Shown here piece by piece: positions 1-5,783 of a DNA stretch of 6,364 nucleotides. The notes under the pieces were generated by a model. It had not been told where the DNA came from, did not search any database, and saw only the letters and a list, made by a program, of their open reading frames with translations. This DNA is from Desulfobulbaceae bacterium (GTDB lineage Bacteria; Desulfobacterota; Desulfobulbia; Desulfobulbales; Desulfocapsaceae): positions 1 to 6,364 of the forward strand of contig DOMU01000197.1 in assembly GCA_003509305.1 (NCBI GenBank), written 5' to 3'. Positions within the stretch are counted from its first letter, which is position 1. Every line of letters begins with the position of its first letter. The position numbers and the translations under genes were made by a program.

Positions 1-252
1 GGCTCGCTCTGCGAAAATAACGACAAATTCGCTATTCAGCGGCAATTGCCAAAGGTGGCCGATGGCGATCTGTTGGTTATCCACGACACCGGCGCGCATG
101 GCCAGGCCATGGGCTTCAACTACAACGGCAAGCTGCGCCCGAAAGAATTGCTGCTGCGCCAAGACGGCAGCGTGGAACTCATCCGACGGGCGGAAACAGT
201 GGCTGACTATTTTTCCACCTTAAATTTTGAAGAAACTATTCTGATCATCTAA
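1..252 (+). CDS. lysA: Diaminopimelate decarboxylase, C-terminal fragment (5' end outside window)
   Basis: The frame is open from base 1 and ends at TAA 250-252, giving the last 83 residues of a protein whose start lies upstream. The family is a PLP-dependent fold-III decarboxylase that converts meso-diaminopimelate to L-lysine in the cytoplasm, the last step of lysine synthesis. Visible family marks are GSLCENND at the left edge (the Cys-Glu motif that completes the neighbouring subunit's active site), then GDLLVIHDTGAHG and MGFNYNGKLRP, and the C-terminal IRRAET..DYF. The usual GAYG motif, whose Tyr contacts the PLP phosphate, reads GAHG here, as I recall for a subgroup of LysA proteins. 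A TTG at 46 is internal and is not the start. An arginine-type or carboxynorspermidine decarboxylase is less likely given the GSLCEN and NYNGKLR motifs. No convincing terminator follows. Confidence 0.88.
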   Translation, partial: GSLCENNDKFAIQRQLPKVADGDLLVIHDTGAHGQAMGFNYNGKLRPKELLLRQDGSVELIRRAETVADYFSTLNFEETILII

Positions 253-325
253 TAATGACTTGCTATTTCCATTTAATTGAGCCAATGTTCAGGCAAGGTA
301 TGTCGTTGTATCAAAACTCAATCAA

Positions 326-331
326 CGAGGG
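326..331 (+). promoter_or_regulatory. Ribosome binding site of the small exported protein
   Basis: The sequence CGAGGG lies just before two consecutive ATG codons at 335 and 338. Spacing is 3 nt to the first and 6 nt to the second, so ATG 338 is slightly favoured. Both give the same signal peptide apart from one Met. Confidence 0.5.
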
Positions 332-334
332 AAA

Positions 335-730
335 ATGATGAAAACAACGAAAATGATTGTCTATGCCTGTGCTTTAGTCGCCCTGTCCATAACCAGCACA
401 ACCACCACCTATGCCGCCACCCACAGCGGACAAGCTGTGAAAGAAGCCAAGGAGTCCGTCTCCGCTTTGGGTAAGGCCGCTTCTCATGGTAGTGCCAGTG
501 CTGGTCATGCCATCATCAGTGCCGGCCAAGCAACCTCAGCAGCGGCAGCCATTCCTTTCGCTGTTGTTGGTTCAGCCGCGGCTTCAGCCGGAGCCGTGAG
601 TTCCAAGGTGGCGGAAGGATTGGCGAAAGCGGCAACGGCTCCTGCCAATGCTCCTCTTGAAATTACTGACGAAACCATTACCGTCGGCCCGCCGCCGGAT
701 AAAGCCCTGGCACCTCAAAACACCCCGTAA
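335..730 (+). CDS. Small exported Ala-rich protein of unknown function
   Basis: I do not recognise a named family. The 131-residue product (130 if ATG 338 is used) starts with a Sec signal peptide: MMKTTK, a hydrophobic core at about residues 8-19, a Ser/Thr stretch, and a likely signal peptidase I site near TYA-A at residues 25-28. The mature part is about 29 % Ala with many Ser and Gly. It has a first segment with Lys/Glu and His (about 29-62), a weakly hydrophobic Ala/Gly/Val stretch (about 66-88) that could lie against or in a membrane, and an acidic Pro-rich tail with ITDETITVGPPPDKAL (109-124). The tail is the most family-like part and the best search probe. A good Shine-Dalgarno precedes the start. 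The next gene on the same strand also encodes an exported protein, so the two may act together in the periplasm or envelope; that is inference from position only. Confidence 0.72.
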   Translation: MMKTTKMIVYACALVALSITSTTTTYAATHSGQAVKEAKESVSALGKAASHGSASAGHAIISAGQATSAAAAIPFAVVGSAAASAGAVSSKVAEGLAKAATAPANAPLEITDETITVGPPPDKALAPQNTP

Positions 731-735
731 GGGGT
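722..735 (+). repeat. Stem-loop spanning the stop codon of the small exported protein
   Basis: ACCCC (722-726) and GGGGT (731-735) form a perfect 5-bp stem closed by GTAA, a GNRA-type tetraloop in RNA. The loop ends in TAA, except that the stop codon is its last three bases (728-730). No T-run follows, so it is not a standard intrinsic terminator. It could stabilise the mRNA 3' end or simply be chance. Confidence 0.35.
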
Positions 736-752
736 TATGATTTGGCGTTAAA

Positions 753-768
753 GAATGACTTTTCATTC
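753..768 (+). repeat. Short perfect inverted repeat in the intergenic region
   Basis: GAATGA (753-758) and TCATTC (763-768) pair perfectly around the loop CTTT. GGCG (744-747) and CGCC (773-776) could extend the stem outside an internal loop. It has no T-tract and is AT-rich. It may be a weak hairpin or an operator-like dyad; function unknown. Confidence 0.3.
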
Positions 769-831
769 AATTCGCCTTGTATGTAGTAACTAGTTTTATT
801 TTATTGGCAACATACATGGGAGACGTGGAAA

Positions 832-883
832 AAGAGGCAATTAAAGGGATAGACTGCCCTCGAAAATTACCTCTTCTCTTTTT
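832..883 (+). terminator. Two-tier hairpin with T-tract in the leader of the DUF2145-type gene (terminator or attenuator candidate)
   Basis: The arms 832-842 and 865-875 pair over 11 positions with one mismatch (C838 against A869). Inside, AGGG (845-848) pairs with CCCT (857-860) around an 8-nt loop. CTCTTTTT follows directly at 876-883. This is the shape of an intrinsic terminator. It sits 37 nt before the downstream ATG, after roughly 100 nt of intergenic DNA. It could end transcripts of the small gene or attenuate entry into the DUF2145-type gene. The stem is AT-rich, so termination strength is doubtful. Confidence 0.38.
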
Positions 884-908
884 GATTGATAAATCGAATA
901 AAACAGTC

Positions 909-913
909 GGAGG
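909..913 (+). promoter_or_regulatory. Ribosome binding site fixing the start of the DUF2145-type gene
   Basis: GGAGG lies 7 nt upstream of ATG 921. The reading frame stays open back to a TTG at 777, but neither that codon nor the in-frame ATG at 816 has a Shine-Dalgarno. A signal peptide begins at 921, so 921 is the start. Confidence 0.8.
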
Positions 914-920
914 ATCACGC

Positions 921-1724
921 ATGAAATGCGTCAAAATCGTATTCTTCACTCTAGCAATATTTTTCCTTGTTATGTCGGCGAATGCGGCTTTTTGCGGCAG
1001 TAGTCAGTCTGGAGGGGATATACATTTCAAGCCCGAAGAAATCATAAAATTCGCTAAAAAGGTCGAAAAAACCATGGCGCAAGAAGGCGCCCGCGTCGCC
1101 ATCTTGGCACGAGTCGGACAACCCAGAAATAAATTGCCGGAAGGGATACTATTTACTCATGTCGCTTTCGCCGTCTATTCCCAGATCACGACGGCGGATG
1201 GCAGGATGCTTCCAGGTTATGCGATATACAATTTATATCAGAGAGCGGACGAACCTAACATCAGCGATCTGATTGTCGATTACCCCGTTGATTTTTTTGC
1301 TGCCGTCCCACTCTTGGAAGCTGGTATCGTCATCCCTTCTCCGGAATTACAAGACAGACTGTTGGCAATATTAACCTCGCCGACCTACAAAGAGTTGCAT
1401 AATCCTCATTATTCGACCATAGCTAATCCTTTTACCCTCAACTTCCAAAATTGCACAGAGCATACTTTGGACGTGATAATGGCCGCGATTTACCAAACAA
1501 ACGACATCAAGGTGATTAAAACCAACGAAAAGGCATATTTTCAGCCTCAACCGGTGAACGTAGGGAGGTTAAAACTCTTTTTCGGCTCCATGTTTTCCTC
1601 CGATATAGCGACATCCGATCATTCGGACGATCCGGTAACGGCGACATTCACCACTATCAGTCGTTTTCTGAACAAATATGACACGACGTCGAAAACTATT
1701 ATCGTCAAGCCCGACCCTTCCTAA
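921..1724 (+). CDS. Exported DUF2145-type protein, possible permuted papain-like fold
   Basis: The product has 267 residues with a Sec signal peptide (MKCVK, hydrophobic 6-18, likely cut after ANA near residue 22). It matches my memory of DUF2145 in length and in conserved blocks: ARVGQPRNKLPEGILFTHVAFAV (64-86, the His motif), GYAIYNLYQ (99-107), DYPVDFF (120-126), IVIPSPELQDRL (136-147), LHNPHYSTIANPF (159-171) and the Cys motif QNCTEHTLDVI (176-186). The function of the family is not established. The His motif (H80) precedes the Cys motif (C178, E180, H181), the order seen in permuted NlpC/P60 and LRAT-like enzymes, whose motifs read HVG and NCEH or CSEL. A thiol hydrolase or acyltransferase in the periplasm is therefore possible, but this is inference. 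AAFC near the cut site is not a proper lipobox. The gene has nine ATA and five AGA/AGG codons, unlike its downstream neighbours, and may have a different origin. Confidence 0.78.
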   Translation: MKCVKIVFFTLAIFFLVMSANAAFCGSSQSGGDIHFKPEEIIKFAKKVEKTMAQEGARVAILARVGQPRNKLPEGILFTHVAFAVYSQITTADGRMLPGYAIYNLYQRADEPNISDLIVDYPVDFFAAVPLLEAGIVIPSPELQDRLLAILTSPTYKELHNPHYSTIANPFTLNFQNCTEHTLDVIMAAIYQTNDIKVIKTNEKAYFQPQPVNVGRLKLFFGSMFSSDIATSDHSDDPVTATFTTISRFLNKYDTTSKTIIVKPDPS

Positions 1725-1771
1725 ACCCCATTCAATCGATAACCAAACATTGATGGATATACTGTGAATCG

Positions 1772-1810
1772 CAGGGGCACGGGTCATCCCCATGTCCCTG
1801 TTTCTCATTT
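1772..1810 (+). terminator. Rho-independent terminator candidate after the DUF2145-type gene
   Basis: CAGGGGCA (1772-1779) pairs with TGTCCCTG (1793-1800), 8 bp with one G-T wobble. GGG (1781-1783) pairs with CCC (1789-1791) inside around a 5-nt loop. TTTCTCATTT follows at 1801-1810. The GC-rich stem and T-rich tail 47 nt past the stop codon fit a terminator that separates this gene from the L,D-transpeptidase. The T-tract is interrupted, so efficiency may be moderate. The rest of 1725-1897 shows no gene and no clear promoter. Confidence 0.6.
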
Positions 1811-1897
1811 ACATTTCCGTCTAAACATAGCTCTATCCCAAGTTTATCGTTTCGTAGACAAACTTTTGGCCTTTGCTCAATTTCACATTCAGCCCAT

Positions 1898-3289
1898 ATG
1901 AGGAATTTCTTTCATTTTTCCCTGATCTTCGCTTTTTTTTGTGGCTCGTTTCCCTTCACCGTATTGGGCCACGCTGATGGCCAGAGTAACGCTATCGCCG
2001 CCGAGATTGAAAGCCTGAACTTTCCCTTTATCGAAAGTCGTGACCTGCAACCGGTTCTCGTGCCCGGCAAAGAAGTACTGCGTAAGCTGTACCGTCAGGT
2101 GCAATTCGAGCCACTATGGCTCAAGAGACCGGAAAAGGCTCGGCTCTTGGCTACCGCCCTTCAACATTCCGGCAAACATGGCCTCAACCCTGATGATTAT
2201 TTCTTGCGTGAACTGCGGTCTTTGTCACGTCAGCACGATACAAAAAGCTTGGCCAGGCTTGATGTTCTTTTAACCAGCGCCTTGCTGCGCTACAGCTTCG
2301 ACTTGTCCTGCGGCCATATTGCCCTGTTCCGCGCCGACATGGCCACCTTCAAGGAAATCGGCGACTTCGATTTCGAGCCGCTCACCCTTTTAAAAACTAT
2401 CTACAACAGCGACAATTTTGATCAGGCTTTTGACAGCCTGGCGCCGCAGCATAAATTTTACCGGGATTTACAAAAACGCTATGGCGAAATTTCGCAAAAC
2501 AAAAAGCAGCGGGCTTTGACCGAAAAGATTGCTGTCAATATGGCGCGCTGGCGCTGGTACCCGCATACCCTTGGCGACCGTTTTGTCATCGTCAACACAC
2601 CGGGCCAGCGGCTGACCGCCTGGAAGGGCAACCAGCAAGTTCTTGATATGGCGGTTATTGTTGGCAGAAAAGAAGATCCGACACCGCTGACCACCGGCTA
2701 TTTGCGCTGGCTGGAATTTCATCCTTCCTGGGCTATTCCCCCCGACATCGCCGTTAAAGAGCAGTTACCGAAACTGCGGAAAAATCCCAATCATCTGGCC
2801 GAGAAAAAGGTGCGCCTGTTTTCTTCATGGGACGCCGACGCCAACGAATTGAATCCGAAGCGTATCAATTGGCAAAAAGTGACGCCGGAACAGATGGCGA
2901 AATACCAATTACGGCAAGATCCAGGCCCGATCAATGCCCTTGGCCGTATCAAATTCATGTTTCCCAATCCTTGGTCGGTGTATCTTCATGACACGCCGGG
3001 CAAGGGTTTGTTCAAAAAGAGAGAGCGCGGCCTCAGCCATGGTTGCGTCCGTGTTGCCAACCCGGCTGACCTGGCGCTATTTCTTTTGAATGGTCAGGAT
3101 GCCGACAGCACGAAAGCGGGAATCCAGGCGCGCTTGAATGGTAAAACACCGGAGACCATGACCCTGAAACAGCCGGTACCAATCTATCTTACCTATCAAA
3201 CTGTGTGGATTGACAACCAAGAAAAAATCCGTCAGGTTTCTGACTTGTACGGCCAGGATTCACGCATTCTCGCGGTCATGAAAAAATGA
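1898..3289 (+). CDS. Periplasmic L,D-transpeptidase, LdtD/YcbB class, without peptidoglycan-binding domain
   Basis: The 463-residue product starts with a signal peptide (MRNFF, hydrophobic 7-23, cut near LGHA). Residues about 35-195 match the L,D-transpeptidase scaffold domain, with LWLKRPEKARLLATAL and HGLNPDDYFLREL. Residues about 209-436 form the YkuD catalytic domain, with MARWRW, FVIVNTPGQRL, VIVGRKEDPTP, WAIPPDIAVKEQLPKL, RQDPGPINALGRIKFMFPN, YLHDTPGKGLF and SHGCVRV. C383 is the nucleophile; H364 and H381 are the conserved histidines. The enzyme class makes 3-3 cross-links in peptidoglycan from tetrapeptide donors and resists most beta-lactams except carbapenems. E. coli LdtD is about 615 residues and carries a peptidoglycan-binding domain before the catalytic part. 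Here SLAPQHKFYRDLQKRYG runs almost straight into KIAVNMARWRW, so that domain is absent. No Shine-Dalgarno is visible, but the signal peptide supports ATG 1898. Confidence 0.92.
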   Translation: MRNFFHFSLIFAFFCGSFPFTVLGHADGQSNAIAAEIESLNFPFIESRDLQPVLVPGKEVLRKLYRQVQFEPLWLKRPEKARLLATALQHSGKHGLNPDDYFLRELRSLSRQHDTKSLARLDVLLTSALLRYSFDLSCGHIALFRADMATFKEIGDFDFEPLTLLKTIYNSDNFDQAFDSLAPQHKFYRDLQKRYGEISQNKKQRALTEKIAVNMARWRWYPHTLGDRFVIVNTPGQRLTAWKGNQQVLDMAVIVGRKEDPTPLTTGYLRWLEFHPSWAIPPDIAVKEQLPKLRKNPNHLAEKKVRLFSSWDADANELNPKRINWQKVTPEQMAKYQLRQDPGPINALGRIKFMFPNPWSVYLHDTPGKGLFKKRERGLSHGCVRVANPADLALFLLNGQDADSTKAGIQARLNGKTPETMTLKQPVPIYLTYQTVWIDNQEKIRQVSDLYGQDSRILAVMKK

Positions 3290-4740
3290 TTGATATTGAT
3301 AAGTATTTGGAAAAAATCGCTGCCTTTGTCGCCGATAAAAAAACGCCAATCGTCGATCTGATTGCGGTGCAGACGAAAGATCCGTTCAAGGTGCTGGTAG
3401 CAACAATCATGTCGGCCCGCACCAAAGATGAAGTTACGGCGGCGGCCAGCGCCCGGTTGTTCGCCAAAGCTGAAACACCAGCCGAACTGGACCGGCTGGC
3501 CGAAGAAGAAATCGCCACACTGATCAAACCGGTTGGATTTTTTCACAGCAAGGCCAAATATCTGAGGGAATTACCGACGGCTTTAAGTAAATTCGGCGGG
3601 CAGGTTCCGGCGGAAATTGACGAACTTGTCACCCTGCCAGGCGTTGGCCGTAAGACCGCCAATCTGGTGCGGGCGGTGGCCTTTGACCTGCCGGCCATCT
3701 GTGTCGATACCCATGTCCACCGCATCATGAATATCTGGGGCTATGTGACGACGAAAACGCCGTTAGAAACGGAAATGGCGCTGCGTAAAATTCTGCCGCC
3801 GCGCCACTGGCTGACTGTTAACGGCCTTTTAGTCGCCTTCGGTCAATCGTTATGCAAGCCAGTGTCACCGCATTGCGATGAATGCCCACTCACCGATTGC
3901 CCGAAAATTGGCGTGCGGCCCCGAAAAAAACCGACCGAAAAAAGAAGCGCAATGCTGACAACGTCCAATACCCTGAAATTCGTCTCGTGGAATGTCAACG
4001 GTATCCGCGCCGTCGAAAAGAAAGGTTTTGTCGATATTGTTAAAGCCTTTGATGCCGATATTTTCGCGGTACAAGAAACCAAAGCCCAAGCCGATCAGCT
4101 TTCCGAAGAACTGAAAAATATTGCCGGTTATCGCTCATTCTGGCACAGCGCCGAACGCAAAGGCTACAGCGGTGTAGGAATCTACAGCAAGATGCCGCCG
4201 CTTTCAGCGCGCGAAGGTATCGGCATCGCTGAATTTGACAGCGAAGGCCGGGTGCTGACCTTGGAATTCGCCGATTTTTACGTTTCTTCGATCTATTTCC
4301 CGAACAGCGCCGAAGAGTTGAAACGCCTTGATTTCAAACTTCGTTTTGATGAGGCCTTACAGGAATTCGCCCTTGGCCTGGCCGAAAAAAAGCCGGTGGC
4401 GCTCTGCGGCGATTTCAACGTCGCCCACAAGCCGATCGACCTGACTTATCCGGAAAAGAACCGCAAGTTCGCTGGCTACACGCCGGAGGAATGCGCCTGG
4501 ATGGACCGGTTCCTTGCCGCCGGATTCGTCGATACCTTCCGCCTCTTCAACCAGGAAAGCGGTCAATATACCTGGTGGAGTTTCCGCTCGAATGCCCGCG
4601 CCAAGAATATCGGCTGGCGCATCGACTACTTCTGCGTTGATGCCAAGAGCCGCGACCGCGTGCAGATGGCGTCCATTCATCCGGAAATTATCGGTTCCGA
4701 CCACTGTCCGGTCAGCATCGAGTTCCGGCCAGGCAAGTAA
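3286..4740 (+). CDS. Endonuclease III - exonuclease III fusion (base excision repair)
   Basis: One uninterrupted frame encodes 484 residues. Residues 1-210 are an Nth-type DNA glycosylase/AP lyase for oxidised pyrimidines: the helix-hairpin-helix LPGVGRKTAN has catalytic K123, VDTHVHRI has catalytic D141, and an iron-sulfur cluster motif uses C190, C197, C200 and C205. Residues 229-484 are an XthA-type Mg-dependent AP endonuclease/3' exonuclease: WNVNGIRA (N236), QETK (E264), YFPN (Y337), GDFNVAH (D376, N378), IGWRIDYF (D447) and SDHCPVSIEF (D472, H473). Both halves are full length against E. coli Nth (211) and XthA (268). The linker is a basic stretch (211-228) with an internal ATG at 3952. 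The start ATG overlaps the transpeptidase TGA and has no Shine-Dalgarno, so translation is probably coupled. Loop spacing C-X6-C-X2-C-X4-C is one residue shorter than usual. A frame error merging two overlapping genes cannot be excluded. Confidence 0.88.
   Translation: MIDIDKYLEKIAAFVADKKTPIVDLIAVQTKDPFKVLVATIMSARTKDEVTAAASARLFAKAETPAELDRLAEEEIATLIKPVGFFHSKAKYLRELPTALSKFGGQVPAEIDELVTLPGVGRKTANLVRAVAFDLPAICVDTHVHRIMNIWGYVTTKTPLETEMALRKILPPRHWLTVNGLLVAFGQSLCKPVSPHCDECPLTDCPKIGVRPRKKPTEKRSAMLTTSNTLKFVSWNVNGIRAVEKKGFVDIVKAFDADIFAVQETKAQADQLSEELKNIAGYRSFWHSAERKGYSGVGIYSKMPPLSAREGIGIAEFDSEGRVLTLEFADFYVSSIYFPNSAEELKRLDFKLRFDEALQEFALGLAEKKPVALCGDFNVAHKPIDLTYPEKNRKFAGYTPEECAWMDRFLAAGFVDTFRLFNQESGQYTWWSFRSNARAKNIGWRIDYFCVDAKSRDRVQMASIHPEIIGSDHCPVSIEFRPGK
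3952..4740 (+). other. xthA: Possible internal start giving free XthA (exodeoxyribonuclease III)
   Basis: An in-frame ATG at 3952 precedes the exonuclease III domain by six codons and would give a 263-residue protein, close to the 268 of E. coli XthA. AAAGAAG (3941-3947) lies 4 nt upstream and is a weak Shine-Dalgarno candidate. If used, the cell would make both the fusion and free XthA. The codon also overlaps, as ATGCTGA, a stop in the +1 frame (3956-3958), the usual layout of two coupled genes. Confidence 0.35.
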
Positions 4741-4793
4741 AGGAATGGGCATTTCCGAGCAGATTACCAGCATCCATCATATTAAAGAATCCC

Positions 4794-5783
4794 ATGATTA
4801 AAGCCATCACCGATACCATCTACAAAATAGACGTGCCGCTACCGGACACGCCACTGAAATCCCTGAATGCCTATTGTATCAAAGGGCAGGATCGCCACCT
4901 GCTCATTGACACCGGCTTTAACCACCCTCAATGCTTCGAGGCCCTGACCGCCGCCTTGGACGAGCTGGGCATCGAGCGCCGCCGTCTGGATATTCTTGTC
5001 ACCCACATGCACGCCGACCATTCCGGCCTGGCTCCCCGGCTGGCGAAGGAGGCGAGTGGCACCGTTTGGTGCAGCGTCGGCGATGGCGAGGGCATCAACA
5101 ATTTCGCGGGGGTAATTGATGAAGAAGCCCGCACCTACTTCGCCAACCGTATGGTGCCACATGGCTTTTCCCGGCAGCAGTTCAAAGAACTTATAGTCAG
5201 CAACCCGGCGATAAAATACGCGTCGCCCCATCTATCGTTCATGCCGGTAAAAGATGGCGATGAACTGCGTTATGGCGGTTATGTTCTGCGCGTCATCAAA
5301 ACGCCAGGGCATACTCCTGACCATATCACGCTCTATGATGCCGAGCGCAAACTGTTCTTCGCCGGCGATCATATTCTTGGCAGCATCACGCCAAATATTA
5401 CGCGCTGGCCGGGCGTGCGCGATTCTTTGGGTAACTACCTGAACAGCCTGGCTAAAATATCCCGCCTCGATATTGCCCTGGCCTTGCCGGGGCATCGGGC
5501 GCAAATCGAAAATACTCAAGAGCGGATTCAGCAAATCGAGGCTCACCATGCCCGAAGGTTGGCCGAAGTTCAGCGGATTCTCGCCGACGGGCCAGCCAAT
5601 GCCTACACGGTGGCTTCGCGCATGATCTGGGAAATGCGCTACCCCTCATGGGAAGACTTTCCCATGCCGCAAAAATGGTTTGCCACCGGTGAAGCCCTGG
5701 CGCACCTCGACCGCTTGGTGGTCATGGGTGAAGCGGAAGAACAAACACGAGACGGCGGCGCGGTGGTGTTTGCCCGTAAATAG
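4794..5783 (+). CDS. Metallo-beta-lactamase-fold hydrolase with C-terminal winged-helix-like domain
   Basis: The 329-residue cytoplasmic protein has all metal-binding motifs of the fold: LLIDTGF (36-42), THMHADHSG (70-78; H71, H73, D75, H76), TPGHTPDH (170-177; H173), FFAGDHILG (188-196; D192) and ALPGHR (230-235; H234). A di-zinc or di-iron centre is expected. The C-terminal part (about 240-329), with RIQQIEAHHARRLAEV and WFATGEALAHL, resembles the winged-helix tail of LACTB2-like and related hydrolases. Substrate cannot be read from the sequence: thioester (glyoxalase II-like), nuclease or other hydrolase activity are all possible, and many such genes are loosely annotated as hydroxyacylglutathione hydrolase. 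ATG 4794 lies 53 nt after the repair gene with no terminator between, so it probably shares that transcript. The Shine-Dalgarno is weak (AAAGAA). The gene ends 6 nt before the stop of the convergent synthase gene. Confidence 0.87.
   Translation: MIKAITDTIYKIDVPLPDTPLKSLNAYCIKGQDRHLLIDTGFNHPQCFEALTAALDELGIERRRLDILVTHMHADHSGLAPRLAKEASGTVWCSVGDGEGINNFAGVIDEEARTYFANRMVPHGFSRQQFKELIVSNPAIKYASPHLSFMPVKDGDELRYGGYVLRVIKTPGHTPDHITLYDAERKLFFAGDHILGSITPNITRWPGVRDSLGNYLNSLAKISRLDIALALPGHRAQIENTQERIQQIEAHHARRLAEVQRILADGPANAYTVASRMIWEMRYPSWEDFPMPQKWFATGEALAHLDRLVVMGEAEEQTRDGGAVVFARK

Noticed and set aside
259..297. CTTGC ... GCAAG inverted repeat after lysA as a terminator
   Set aside because: Five pairs with a loop of about 29 nt and no T-run.
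277..304. Promoter-like TTGAGC and TATGTC with 16-nt spacing before the small exported gene
   Set aside because: Only four and three consensus matches; similar pairs occur by chance in AT-rich DNA.
722..735. ACCCC-GTAA-GGGGT stem-loop as an intrinsic terminator
   Set aside because: It is followed by TATGATTTGG with no T-tract and has only five pairs; listed as a stem-loop only.
777..805. Promoter-like TTGTAT and TTTATT with 17-nt spacing before the DUF2145-type gene
   Set aside because: The -35 match is three of six and the -10 is four of six; not enough to call, although a promoter here would be plausible.
777..920. In-frame N-terminal extension of the DUF2145-type protein from TTG 777 or ATG 816
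   Set aside because: Neither codon has a Shine-Dalgarno. The extension would place 48 or 35 residues ahead of a clear signal peptide, and GGAGG stands 7 nt before ATG 921.
3232..3546. 104-codon open frame on the minus strand across the ldt-nth junction
   Set aside because: It is antisense to two well-supported genes, with low-complexity Phe/Gly-rich content and no recognisable domain.
4357..4773. 138-codon open frame on the minus strand
   Set aside because: It lies opposite the XthA domain, whose motifs are intact on the plus strand. No family motif or signal is seen in it.
4514..4801. 95-codon plus-strand frame overlapping the XthA end
   Set aside because: It is an out-of-frame Ser/Pro/Ala-rich reading of the XthA coding sequence.
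4839..5231. 130-codon open frame on the minus strand
   Set aside because: It lies inside the metallo-beta-lactamase-fold gene and is explained by codon bias of that gene on the other strand.
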